Of a stretch of DNA of 64,000 nucleotides, positions 1 through 7,931 are shown piece after piece (within the stretch, counting starts at the first letter, position 1; the number at the start of each line of letters is the position of its first letter). The notes under the pieces were generated by a model. It saw nothing but the letters and a program-made list of their open reading frames with translations, ran no database searches and was not told the origin of the DNA. The stretch is taken from NCBI GenBank assembly GCA_002300355.1, contig NSGV01000002.1:744001-808000 (forward strand), read 5' to 3'. Origin of the DNA: Streptomyces sp. TLI_235. Lineage in GTDB: Bacteria; Actinomycetota; Actinomycetes; Streptomycetales; Streptomycetaceae. Position numbers and translations under genes: made by a program.

Positions 1-194
1 TAGCGGGTCATCCAGTCCCCCACCTTGTTCTGGAACACGGTGGAGGCACCGGAGATGTAGCCCGTGGCCAGCTCCTCCTTGATCCGCTCGACGGTACGGC
101 CGGCGGTCACCATGTTCTCGATCTGGTGCTCCAGGTCGGCGAGGACCTTGCGGATCGCCTCGTCCTCCTTGGCCAACGTGCCTTGGTCAACCAT
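1..194 (-). CDS. WXG100-like T7SS substrate (partial, 3' end outside window)
   Basis: The reverse strand from 194 reads MVDQGTLAKEDEAIRKVL, then a helical stretch, and reaches a VGDW turn near residue 60 at the window edge. This matches the helix-turn-helix hairpin of WXG100/Esx proteins, whose turn carries W-x-G. Such small proteins are secreted by type VII secretion systems as four-helix dimers. The start is the ATG at 192-194, preceded by a purine-rich GGGAGAA. It lies 85 bp downstream of eccB on the same strand, which supports T7SS membership. The exact W-x-G order is not canonical in the visible part, so the subfamily is uncertain. About 64 codons are visible. Confidence 0.7.
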   Translation of the reverse strand, partial: MVDQGTLAKEDEAIRKVLADLEHQIENMVTAGRTVERIKEELATGYISGASTVFQNKVGDWMTR

Positions 195-279
195 GGTGTT
201 CTCCCTTCCCTGCGCTCGCCGGGCGGACGGCCCGGCGGGGATTCCTGTTCAACACAACGGCCCTGCGGCACAGGGTGGT

Positions 280-1740
280 TCAGCCGCACGGAAGAACGGC
301 CCGGGCCGCGGCCGACGCGGTCGGCGAAGTGCCCGTGCCGTCACCGAGGGCGGCCGGGTCGAGAGCGGGCCCGGACGGCAGCAGCCCGAGCACCGCCGAG
401 GGCACCCCGACCGGGGTGAGGCCGCCGTAGCCGAGTTGCTTCGCCACGGCCGGCGACGGCAGCGGATGGCGCACCCCGGTCTCGGTGACCAGGTACTCCG
501 CGGTGCCGACGCCCGCACCGGACAGCGCCCGGACCAGGGCTCCGCGGCCGGGCCGGAGGGCGATCAGGTCCGCGGTCGCGCAGGCGCCCGCCGGCGTGCC
601 GGCCGGAACGGCCGGGGCGCGGCCCGCTTCGGCCTGTTCGGCGGGGAGCACGGTGACGGTGGTCGTGGGGGGTCCGCTCCCGGCGTGCACATCGGCGCAG
701 ACGCCCTCTCCCCGCTGCGGCACCACCAGGGCGGGCGGCCGTTCCGGGAGGCCGGCGCCCGGCGGGGCGCCGGGCGCGGTGTGCCCGGCGAGGTCCATCG
801 CGCCGATCGGCGCGGCGATCGGCGCGGCGCCGCTGTAGGCGTCCTTCTGGGTCCGCGGGTCGCCGAGCACCAGCCCGTGCAGGGTCGGGGTGAGCGGCAC
901 GAGACCGCCCCGGGTGAGCAGGTAGTGCGCGCCGCCGGGCCCGTCGAAGAGCTGGCCGACCCGGGTCGGCTTCCCGCCCAGCGCGGGCCCCGCCTCGCCC
1001 CGTCCCGGGACGGGCGGTGCGGCGAGGTCCGGCCCGGCGGGCAGCGCGTCCAGCAGGCCGGGCCGGACGGGCAGGGGGGTCGCTCCCCCGTAGCCGAGCG
1101 CCTGCAGTGCCTGGTTCCCGGTGTCGACCCGCAACTGCTGGCCCTGCCAGAGCAGGTGCACGGAGCCGTCCGGCAGGGAGACCAGCAGCCCCTGGTCCCT
1201 GGTCAGGGCCCGCCCATCGGTGGACGGGTCGACCAGGAGGCCCAGCCGGGGCACCGGCGTGCCGGCCGGGCCCGGCCGGGCGGTGCCGCAGACCAGCCAG
1301 ACGCCCCCCGCCAGGTCGGCCGCCTGCGGCAGGCCGTCGGGCGCGCCGACGATTCCGATCGGCAGGCCGCGCGGGGCGTCCGCGAGCGAGCTCCGGCCCA
1401 CCTGACGCACCGTCATCCGGTCGCCGGCCACCAGTCGGGCGCTGGCGTCGTTCAGCACCGGGTGCAGCTGTCCGCCGACGTAGAGGTAGCGGGCGCCGGT
1501 CTCCTCGACCACCACGAGGGTGCCGGGCGTGGCCCAACTGTCGTTGCCCCCGGGGCTGATCATGCCGTACACGGCGATTCCCAGTCCGGCCAGCACCGCC
1601 AGTGCCAGCCCCGTCATGGTGCCCCGGGTGGTCCGCCCGTTGGGGGTGTCCGGAGCATCGGGTTCCGCGCGCAGCATGCCCGAGGCCATCCTGCTGAGCA
1701 CGAACATGTGCGCCTGCACCTGGTCACGACGGGACTGCAT
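280..1740 (-). CDS. eccB: Type VII secretion protein EccB
   Basis: 486 aa, the usual length for EccB, the single-pass membrane core subunit of the ESX/T7SS channel with a large extracytoplasmic domain. The N-terminus has the family signature MQSRRDQVQAHMFVLSRM. One hydrophobic segment follows at about residues 42-62, then a long Gly/Pro/Ala-rich external domain with repeated hydrophobic strands. Internal repeats of the form LGY-GG-TP-PVP appear near residues 230-245 and again near the C-terminus, as in EccB repeat domains. The ATG at 1738-1740 is preceded by GGGAAGGAA. The WXG100-like gene lies just downstream. The rest of the apparatus (EccC, EccD, EccE, mycosin) is not in this window. Confidence 0.93.
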   Translation of the reverse strand: MQSRRDQVQAHMFVLSRMASGMLRAEPDAPDTPNGRTTRGTMTGLALAVLAGLGIAVYGMISPGGNDSWATPGTLVVVEETGARYLYVGGQLHPVLNDASARLVAGDRMTVRQVGRSSLADAPRGLPIGIVGAPDGLPQAADLAGGVWLVCGTARPGPAGTPVPRLGLLVDPSTDGRALTRDQGLLVSLPDGSVHLLWQGQQLRVDTGNQALQALGYGGATPLPVRPGLLDALPAGPDLAAPPVPGRGEAGPALGGKPTRVGQLFDGPGGAHYLLTRGGLVPLTPTLHGLVLGDPRTQKDAYSGAAPIAAPIGAMDLAGHTAPGAPPGAGLPERPPALVVPQRGEGVCADVHAGSGPPTTTVTVLPAEQAEAGRAPAVPAGTPAGACATADLIALRPGRGALVRALSGAGVGTAEYLVTETGVRHPLPSPAVAKQLGYGGLTPVGVPSAVLGLLPSGPALDPAALGDGTGTSPTASAAARAVLPCG

Positions 1741-1987
1741 CCGGTTCCTTCCCGGCTCACGGGGCGCGTTCTCGGCTTCACCGGACGCGCGTCCTGCACG
1801 TCCTCTCGTGTGTCACGGGCCGTGGGCGCCGTACGGTTCACGGGGACCGGAACGGCGCGGCCGGCGGAGCGGGAGCCGGGGCGTCGCGGGCCCTGCCGGC
1901 GAGCGGCGGACCCGCGCCGGGCCCGGAGGCGCCGACCCGGGCGGGCCCGGTGAACCCCGGGGCGGCCCGGGGCCGTAGAACCCGGCG

Positions 1988-4729
1988 ATGAGTGCCTTCC
2001 GTTCCGGCTCCGCCACCAGCGACGCCCCGCAGCCCGACCCGCCCCGCCGACGGTTCGGCCGTCGACGCGGGGCGGCCGCCGCGCTGCCCGGCGGGACCGG
2101 CCCGGCGCCGGAGGTCGTGCGGCCGGAACCCACCGGGTCGGCGCACCGCTCCGAGCTGCGGGAGCTGGGGTCGCACGTCGTGATCGCCCCGGCCTCGGCC
2201 ACCTACGACGACCTGTGGGCGGCGGTCGGGGTCCTGCGGCCGATCCCGGACAGCCTGGTGGTGGTGGCCGCCGCCGACGACGCCGCGCCCGTGCTGCGCG
2301 ACCGGATGGGCGAGCTCGGCGACCTCGCCCGGGCCCGCGGCGCGAACGCCCTGGTACTGGCCGCGTCCGGCCTGGCCGCGCTCGCCCCGAACGGCCGCCG
2401 CCCCGCCGAGGTGGTCGCCGCCCGGGCCGGGCTCCCGGTGATCGCCCCCGACGGCCTGGTGGAGATCACCCCCGACGGCGACCTCGACGTGCTCGCCCCG
2501 GACGGCGGGTCCGGACCCGCCTCCTGGTGGTACTGCGCCCCCGACGCCGCCCCCCGCCGCGCCCGCCGGGCGGCCCGCGTGCCCACCGCGGTCCCCGCGC
2601 TCCGGTCCTCCGTCCCGCCGACCGTCCGGGTGCGCAGGCTGCCCGCCGGATACTGGCTCACACACGTCGCCGCCCCCGCCCCCGACCCGGTGCCCGGACT
2701 CGCGATGGCCGCCGGTCCGCTCGGCAGCACCGTCCTGGTGGTCGGTACGCCCGCCGCGCCCGTCCTGCTGCCCGAGGACTTCGTCGCCGCCGTCACCGCG
2801 CTGCCCGTCGCCCCCGACCGGCTGGTGGTCAGCGCCCCGTGGGCGGCCCCCGACGAACTCACCGCGCTCACCGCCGCGCTCACCACCCGGCTGGACCGGC
2901 CCGTGCACGCCTCGATCGGGGTGCCCATGGCCGGGGCCACCGGTCCCACCTCGCGCGTCCTGGACGCCCAGGGGCACCCCCGCTGGGAGCCGTTCCTGCT
3001 GCGGCTCGCCGCCGTTCCCGGCGACGCCGTCGCCCCCGTCGCCTGGCACAACGGCGGCGCCGACTGGCGCACCGAACGGCCCGCCGTCTTCGCCGCTTTC
3101 CCGCACTGGGCGCTGGAGGCCATCCCGGCCGGCCTCTGGCTGCGCCCCGAACCGCCGCACGTGCTGACCCCGCGGTTCCGCCGGCCCGAGGCGACCCGTC
3201 CGCTGCTGATCGTCGGCGAACGCGACCGCCCGGTCGCCCCGGACGTGTTCGAGGAACTCGGCTGCCTCCTCGACCGGCTCCCCGCCGTCGGGGTGCACGG
3301 CTTCGGCCTGCTCGTCCACGGCCTGCTCGAACCGGCCGCCGTCCCCGTCGCCCGCTTCGTCGCCCGCACCCACGACCTCGACTGGCTCGGCCCCGAACAG
3401 CCCGTCGGCGCCCCGCCCCACCCCGTGCCCGTCCGCTACGGCGCCGTCGCGCCGCCGCCACCGCCCGTCCGGCACCACCACCGGCCCGTGCCCCCGCCGG
3501 CCACGGCCCCGCCCGTCCGGACCTCCACCTCCGCGGCGACCGGACCCGAGGCCGTCGCACCGATCGGCCCGCCCGCCCGCACCACGGCCTCCGGCGGCCC
3601 CGGCCTCCCCGCCCTCGGCGCCACGTCCGCGCCGGAGACCGGGGAGCCCACCGCGACCGCCTCCGCCGGCTCCCCGTCACGGCCGGCCGCCGAACCGGCC
3701 CGACCGGCCAACGCCCCGGCGGAGTCCTCGTGGACCGGAGCGCCACCGGCATCCGCGCCCCCGTGGGCCGACCCGCCGTCAATCCCCTCGCCCGGCACCG
3801 CCCCTGTTCCTCCGCCCGATGGGCAGCCCGAGCCCGGCGCACGACCCTGGCCCGACCCGGTGTCCGCGCCCCCGCTCGGGGGCACCCCGGGCGCTTCCGC
3901 GTCAGGCAAGTCCGTGCCGCGCCTGCTCCGGCCCGAGGACCTTTCCGCACCCGCACCCACCGGGGTCAGCACCGTCGAGGACCGGGACGCCGTCCGGTCG
4001 CTGCTCGGCGAGCACTACCGCCGGTGCTCGGGGAGGGTGGAACAGCTTTCGACCCGGCTCCCCGGCCTGCGGTTCACCACCGGGGACGACATCACACCGG
4101 ACCTGGCGGCCGTCCTGCTACACCACACCGACGCGGGCGTTCCGGCCGACCGGGACGAACTGGTCGCGGCGGCCCGCTCCGGCGACCCCCGGCTCGCGCC
4201 GTTCCTGCGCTGCCTGGGCTCCGGGCTGCGTCGGCTGCCGAGCCACCACGGCGCCGTCCTGCTCACGGCCCCGCCCGGACCGGATCGGGACGACCTGCTG
4301 GCGCAGTACCGGGTGGGGCAGCAGCTGACCGAGCCGGGCCCGGTCACCGGCCTGACCACAGCCGCCGCCGGACTGCCGGGCTCCCCGGTGGAGTTCGTGA
4401 TCTGGTCGGTCACCGGCCGACGCACCTCCGCGTTCGCGGTCGGCCCGGAGGAGACCCGGGTCACCTTCCCCCCGGCCACCGCGTTCACCGTCCTCGAGAT
4501 CCTGCCGACCGCCGACCCGGCGGACGGGCCCGCACGGGTGCTGCTGCGCGAGTACGGCGGCACGGACGCCGATCCGGCCGGGCGCGACCGCGACACCCTG
4601 ACCCGTCTGCACTCCTGGCTGGACCGCCGCGACCGGCTGAGCACGGCCGAACGCCGGACGATGGAGCACCCCGGCCGCTTCCACCTCACGCCGGGAGTGG
4701 AGCTCTGCCCCGCACCGGCTCCCGGGTAA
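1988..4729 (+). CDS. Large T7SS-linked protein with Pro-rich linker and possible ADP-ribosyltransferase-like C-terminus
   Basis: 913 aa, transcribed divergently from eccB (247-bp spacer). Three parts are visible: an N-terminal region of about 470 residues made of alternating strands and helices with no recognised motif, a low-complexity Pro/Ala/Thr linker of roughly 170 residues, and a C-terminal region of about 190 residues. In the C-terminal part, LLAQYRVGQQLTEPG followed by GLTTA, then PVEFVIWSV, then EETRVTFPPATAFTVLEI resembles the R / STS / E-x-E plus 'FPP-F-V' layout of ADP-ribosyltransferase folds. The central STS and the second Glu are not conserved, so catalysis is doubtful. No signal peptide or membrane segment was seen. 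The function is unknown; ESX linkage is inferred from position only. Confidence 0.75.
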   Translation: MSAFRSGSATSDAPQPDPPRRRFGRRRGAAAALPGGTGPAPEVVRPEPTGSAHRSELRELGSHVVIAPASATYDDLWAAVGVLRPIPDSLVVVAAADDAAPVLRDRMGELGDLARARGANALVLAASGLAALAPNGRRPAEVVAARAGLPVIAPDGLVEITPDGDLDVLAPDGGSGPASWWYCAPDAAPRRARRAARVPTAVPALRSSVPPTVRVRRLPAGYWLTHVAAPAPDPVPGLAMAAGPLGSTVLVVGTPAAPVLLPEDFVAAVTALPVAPDRLVVSAPWAAPDELTALTAALTTRLDRPVHASIGVPMAGATGPTSRVLDAQGHPRWEPFLLRLAAVPGDAVAPVAWHNGGADWRTERPAVFAAFPHWALEAIPAGLWLRPEPPHVLTPRFRRPEATRPLLIVGERDRPVAPDVFEELGCLLDRLPAVGVHGFGLLVHGLLEPAAVPVARFVARTHDLDWLGPEQPVGAPPHPVPVRYGAVAPPPPPVRHHHRPVPPPATAPPVRTSTSAATGPEAVAPIGPPARTTASGGPGLPALGATSAPETGEPTATASAGSPSRPAAEPARPANAPAESSWTGAPPASAPPWADPPSIPSPGTAPVPPPDGQPEPGARPWPDPVSAPPLGGTPGASASGKSVPRLLRPEDLSAPAPTGVSTVEDRDAVRSLLGEHYRRCSGRVEQLSTRLPGLRFTTGDDITPDLAAVLLHHTDAGVPADRDELVAAARSGDPRLAPFLRCLGSGLRRLPSHHGAVLLTAPPGPDRDDLLAQYRVGQQLTEPGPVTGLTTAAAGLPGSPVEFVIWSVTGRRTSAFAVGPEETRVTFPPATAFTVLEILPTADPADGPARVLLREYGGTDADPAGRDRDTLTRLHSWLDRRDRLSTAERRTMEHPGRFHLTPGVELCPAPAPG

Positions 4730-4960
4730 TCCCGACCCGGCTGTCGACGGCGGCCCCGGACAGCACCCGGCGACCGCCCCCGGCCCCGCCGGACGGACAG
4801 GCTCGGCCACCCACGCGGGTCAACATCTCGGGTACGCAGCCATGCTGACGCCACGTCATGGCTATCGCCCGTGGGACCGCCGGGTCACGGAGCCCGAGCA
4901 ACCACGGCGCGCCCTGTTGCGGTCGGCGTCGCCCCGGCGGCCCGCCGCTCAGCCGACCGC

Positions 4961-6100
4961 TCAGCCCGGCGGGCCCGACACCCAGACCTCCGAGCGGCCG
5001 AGCACGACGGTGCGCGCCGTCGGCCCCGTGGCCTCCTCCGCCGCCGACAGGCGGCCGGCCGCAGGCAGAACACCGCGCGCCTCCCGCCGCGGCCGACCGG
5101 GCTCCACGGCCCGCTCCGCGGGGCCGCTGCTCGCGGTGCGCCGCGCACCGGGCGCCTCCCGCCGCGGCTGGCCGCCGGCCGTCTCGGACTCCTCGGCCTC
5201 GACGTCCCAGAGCGCGGGCGTCCGGCGCTCCTCGGGCTCCGGGGCATCGCGTTCCGCCTCCCGGGACGCGGGCTCACGGCGCGGCGCCCGCGACGACTCC
5301 CCGGCGGCGGCCGCGCGGCGCGGTGCCGACCCCGCGCCCGCGTCGTGCCCGGCCAAGGCGTCGAGGACGGTCTCCTGTTCGGTGGCCTGCCGCGCCGGAG
5401 TGGCCTGCCGCGCCTCCACGCCGCGCATCAGGCCGAGAGGCCGGCTGAGGGCCCGGACCTGCTTCGGGCGGATCGTCCGGACCTCCGCCGGTCCGAGCAT
5501 CGACTCCGGCACCGGGGCCAACTCCCAGCCTTCGGGGACCGGGGGCTGCTCGAGCCGCCGGTGCACCGCCCCCGCGGCCGGGGTCTCCTGCTGCTCCGCC
5601 CGCCGCTCCCGTTCCTCCCGGTGCCCGCCCGCCCCGGCCCTCGGCCCGGCCATCGGCGCCGTCCCGCGCTGCCCGCCGTCCGCCGACGGCTCCCGGCGCC
5701 CGCCGTCGAGCGCCCCCGACTCCGGCTCCCGCCCCGAGCACTGCGCAGCACCGCCTCCGCCACCACCGGGCGTCGAATCGCTGGAGGTCCGCACCACGGG
5801 CCTGGTGGCCGGCGCCAGTGGCGGGGCGACCCGGCTCGGGGTGTCGAGGCGGTGGAAGTGCAGGGTGAGGCCGTGGCTGCGGACGGTTCCGGCCCTGGTG
5901 TCCTGCCATGGGGACGGCTGCCAGCCCGTGCCGGGGGCGAGGTGTTCCGGCGTCAGGTGCCATTCGGCGGCGGCGGGGACGTCCAGGACCGCACCGACCC
6001 GGCCGGGCAGGATCCAGGTGCCGCGGGGGGTGCGGGCGACCGCGCGCCGCTCCTGCCCGGTGTCGGTGCCGAGCACCGTGATCCGCCACGCTCCGCTCAT
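4961..6100 (-). CDS. Uncharacterised T7SS-neighbourhood protein
   Basis: 379 codons when started at the ATG at 6098-6100 (MSGAWRITVLGTDTG); a longer reading from 6205 is possible but its first 35 residues look non-coding. The first ~100 residues alternate strands (ITVLG, TWILPGR, GLTLHFHRL) and may form a small beta domain. The remaining two thirds are low-complexity, rich in Ala/Glu/Arg/Pro, and probably disordered. There is no signal peptide or membrane segment. It lies convergent to the large T7SS-linked gene and 133 bp downstream of another small gene on the same strand. I do not recognise the family. Confidence 0.6.
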   Translation of the reverse strand: MSGAWRITVLGTDTGQERRAVARTPRGTWILPGRVGAVLDVPAAAEWHLTPEHLAPGTGWQPSPWQDTRAGTVRSHGLTLHFHRLDTPSRVAPPLAPATRPVVRTSSDSTPGGGGGGAAQCSGREPESGALDGGRREPSADGGQRGTAPMAGPRAGAGGHREERERRAEQQETPAAGAVHRRLEQPPVPEGWELAPVPESMLGPAEVRTIRPKQVRALSRPLGLMRGVEARQATPARQATEQETVLDALAGHDAGAGSAPRRAAAAGESSRAPRREPASREAERDAPEPEERRTPALWDVEAEESETAGGQPRREAPGARRTASSGPAERAVEPGRPRREARGVLPAAGRLSAAEEATGPTARTVVLGRSEVWVSGPPG

Positions 6101-6232
6101 CCGCGGCAAGGCTGCCTCCCCGAGTCCGCGCGGGGCGGACGGTCCGGCCCCGCTACCTGCTCGACGGACCGCGGGACATCCGGGGTTCAGCCCGGCCCGG
6201 GGCATGGGCCGGGCCGCCCGGCACGCGCCGGC

Positions 6233-6586
6233 TCAGCGTGACAGCTCGGCCACCAGCTCCTGGACGCCGTCCTCGCCGAAGCGGTGGACCAGCAGCGCCA
6301 CCCACCGCACCGCGTCGGCCCGTTCCGGGGCCGTCCAGTGCGCGGCGGACGGGTGCTCGTCGACCACGAGCGCCTCGGCCAGCGCGCTGAGCACGGGCGG
6401 CGCCGCCGCCGACGGCGACCCGTCGAACTCGCGCAGGGCCAGCCGGCGGGCCGCCTCGGCGACCTCGGCACCGGTGGCGGGCGGCACCGGCAGCGCGCCG
6501 CCGCAGTCCTCGTCCGCGCAGGGTCCGACCCCGGACGGCTCCGGGACCTCCTCCGCCGCCAGCCAGGACCCGATCAGTGCGCGCAT
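6233..6586 (-). CDS. Small uncharacterised protein
   Basis: 117 aa from the ATG at 6584-6586 (MRALIGSWLAAEEV); an alternative start at 6622 adds 12 residues. The sequence is helical: AAEAARRLALREFDG, VLSALAEALVVDE, AVRWVALLVHRFGEDGVQELVAEL. It carries a CADEDCGG Cys pair near residue 25. No known domain was recognised. It runs in the same direction as the downstream uncharacterised gene and may share its transcript, so a role near the T7SS locus is possible. That inference is only positional. Confidence 0.6.
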   Translation of the reverse strand: MRALIGSWLAAEEVPEPSGVGPCADEDCGGALPVPPATGAEVAEAARRLALREFDGSPSAAAPPVLSALAEALVVDEHPSAAHWTAPERADAVRWVALLVHRFGEDGVQELVAELSR

Positions 6587-6893
6587 CGCCTGCTCCCCCT
6601 CATGCCCCCAGGATGCCAGCACCGCCGCCGGCCATCACCACCGTTCCTGTCGACGAGAACGGCCGCGCCCCGTCCGGCGTTCATCCGGTGGCGAACCACC
6701 CGGGCGTCCGGCCGGCCCGCCGCCGAGGGGGACGGCCGCTCTGCCGGTGGCGAATCCGCCCCGGGCAGATCGGGCAGCCCGTCGGGCCGTCCGGGCCGGG
6801 GGAGGGCCTTCGCGGCCGACCGCCTCCGTCCGACAGGGCGTTCCCGATGAGTCCACTCGCCCCCACCGTCCGCGCCCGAGGACGACCCCGCCG

Positions 6894-7058
6894 AGCCGGT
6901 TCGACGACCACCTGGCGGCGCAGCTGCTCGCCCAGTGGATCGTCATGCCGGGCACCGAGGTCGACGAGGTGTCGGCGAACCAGGTGTGCGCGCAGCAGCA
7001 GCTGCTATCCACCGAGGACCCGCGCACCGACGGCCCCACCGAGGACTGGCCGATGTGA
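6894..7058 (+). pseudogene. Unidentified open-frame remnant
   Basis: An open stretch reads SRFDDHLAAQLLAQWIVMP, then EVDEVSANQVCAQQQL and ends GPTEDWPM-stop. Its composition looks protein-like (amphipathic helix, normal Gln/Glu content), unlike the Arg/Pro-rich shadow frames around it. The only internal start is the ATG at 6945 (37 codons), and no ribosome binding site is clear. It may be the 3' end of a decayed gene. Family not recognised. Confidence 0.3.
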
Positions 7059-7101
7059 CCCGGCGACCACAACGCGACCACCAGCTGACCATCCAGCAGA
7101 A

Positions 7102-7135
7102 AGAGCCGATACCTGGCTTCCCGAGTATCGGCTCT
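7102..7135. terminator. Perfect 11-bp hairpin
   Basis: AGAGCCGATAC at 7102-7112 is the exact reverse complement of GTATCGGCTCT at 7125-7135, with a 12-nt loop. It lies 44 bp after the open-frame remnant ending at 7058. There is no U-tract on either strand. A terminator or mRNA-end structure is the simplest reading; an operator or IS scar is possible. Confidence 0.45.
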
Positions 7136-7298
7136 CACAACCGACTCCACAGTCACAGGGATCACACCAACTTGGTTGGCACCCATGCACCTTATGCCCA
7201 TGGCAGGTACCGGCATGAGGAGAGACGAGCCGTCACTGGCGGAGCCTCGCCGAACCTGCATCCGGCCCTACGGGTTCCACCCCCGTCCCGCAGTCCGA

Positions 7299-7380
7299 CT
7301 ACCGCCTGTGCCGGGCGCGGTGGGCGGAGATGACGTCCCGGTGGACGAGGCGGAACCGCTGCTGGTAGCCCTCGGTGCCC
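7299..7380 (-). pseudogene. GH1 beta-glucosidase 3'-end fragment, copy A
   Basis: The reverse strand reads EGYQQRFRLVHRDVISAHRARHRR-stop. GH1 beta-glucosidases end with a segment like EGY-KRFGLVHVD...RTPKASY-WYR...I-AHRARH, so this is a C-terminal scrap with an internal deletion between the HRD and the ISAHRARH parts. No start and no upstream catalytic region are present. Related scraps lie at about 25.3, 37.85 and 45.0 kb. Confidence 0.6.
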
Positions 7381-7451
7381 GCGGCGGTGAACAGCGACGC
7401 TGGTCCGCCCATCCCCCGGACCGCGACGTGTGCGCACGTGAGCAACCCTGA

Positions 7452-7464
7452 ACATCTACGATGT
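7452..7464. promoter_or_regulatory. Dyad just upstream of the ArsR-type gene
   Basis: ACATC-TAC-GATGT is a perfect 5-bp dyad ending 4 bp before the ATG at 7469. No Shine-Dalgarno sequence is visible, so the mRNA may be leaderless and the dyad may be an autoregulatory operator. Short and therefore tentative. Confidence 0.35.
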
Positions 7465-7468
7465 CCGC

Positions 7469-7825
7469 ATGGACACACGCACGGCGCTCGCAGATGCGAA
7501 CCAGTCGCAGCAGCACCCCGGCGGCGTGCGCCTCGAGGTCGCCGCCTCCGTCCTCGCACTGCTCGCCGACCGCACCCGCCTCTCCCTGCTGGAGCGGCTC
7601 GGCCGCGGCGAGGCGGACGTCACCACCCTGGTCGAGGCCACCGGGGCCGCCCGCCCCTCCGTCAGCCAGCACCTGGCCAAGCTCCGCCTCGCCGGCCTGG
7701 TCACCACCCGCAAGGACGGCCGCCGCGTCGTCTACTCCCTGCGCCACGGCCACCTGCGCCGCCTCGTCGACGAGGCCCTGAACGTCGCCGACCACCAGAT
7801 CGGCGCCCTGCCACCCCACGACTGA
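7469..7825 (+). CDS. ArsR/SmtB-family metal-responsive repressor
   Basis: 118 aa with one winged helix-turn-helix: helices at LEVAASVLALLADRTRLSLL, recognition helix ARPSVSQHLAKLRLAGLV, wing TTRKDGRRVVYSL. The C-terminal helix HGHLRRLVDEALNVADHQIG carries His and Asp residues at the usual alpha-5 metal site of SmtB/NmtR/CzrA-type sensors. Such proteins bind DNA as dimers and release it on binding Zn, Ni or Co. The adjacent downstream gene encodes an MFS exporter with a His-rich tail, and a dyad (7873-7888) lies between them. A nickel/cobalt/zinc efflux switch is inferred; the metal is not determined. Confidence 0.88.
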   Translation: MDTRTALADANQSQQHPGGVRLEVAASVLALLADRTRLSLLERLGRGEADVTTLVEATGAARPSVSQHLAKLRLAGLVTTRKDGRRVVYSLRHGHLRRLVDEALNVADHQIGALPPHD

Positions 7826-7872
7826 CCGACTCCTCTCGGCCCCTCACCAACCGCTTCGGCACAGACATGTGC

Positions 7873-7888
7873 ATAAGTACGCACTTAT
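7873..7888. promoter_or_regulatory. Likely ArsR operator in front of the MFS exporter
   Basis: ATAAGTACGCACTTAT is a perfect 6-bp dyad with a 4-bp spacer, AT-rich against a GC-rich background, 44 bp upstream of the exporter ATG. AT-rich dyads of this kind are typical ArsR/SmtB operators. Confidence 0.6.
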
Positions 7889-7931
7889 TGCCTAGGATGG
7901 TGGTTTCACCACGCCGAACCGGGACGGGGCC

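Larger units (their letters stand above)
6587..7437. other. 850-bp stretch without an intact gene
   Basis: Holds a short open-frame remnant (6894-7058), a strong hairpin (7102-7135) and a beta-glucosidase fragment (7299-7380), each listed separately. Nothing else in it reads convincingly as coding. Confidence 0.6.

Noticed and set aside
4842..7058. Very long open frame on the plus strand (about 740 codons)
   Set aside because: Composition is Arg/Pro/Ser-rich and it lies opposite two better-supported minus-strand genes; only its last ~55 codons look protein-like and are listed as a remnant.
6635..7261. Minus-strand frame reading GANQVGVIPVTVESVVRADT
   Set aside because: Its middle crosses a perfect hairpin and its N-terminal half covers a decayed region; no family match and no good ribosome site.
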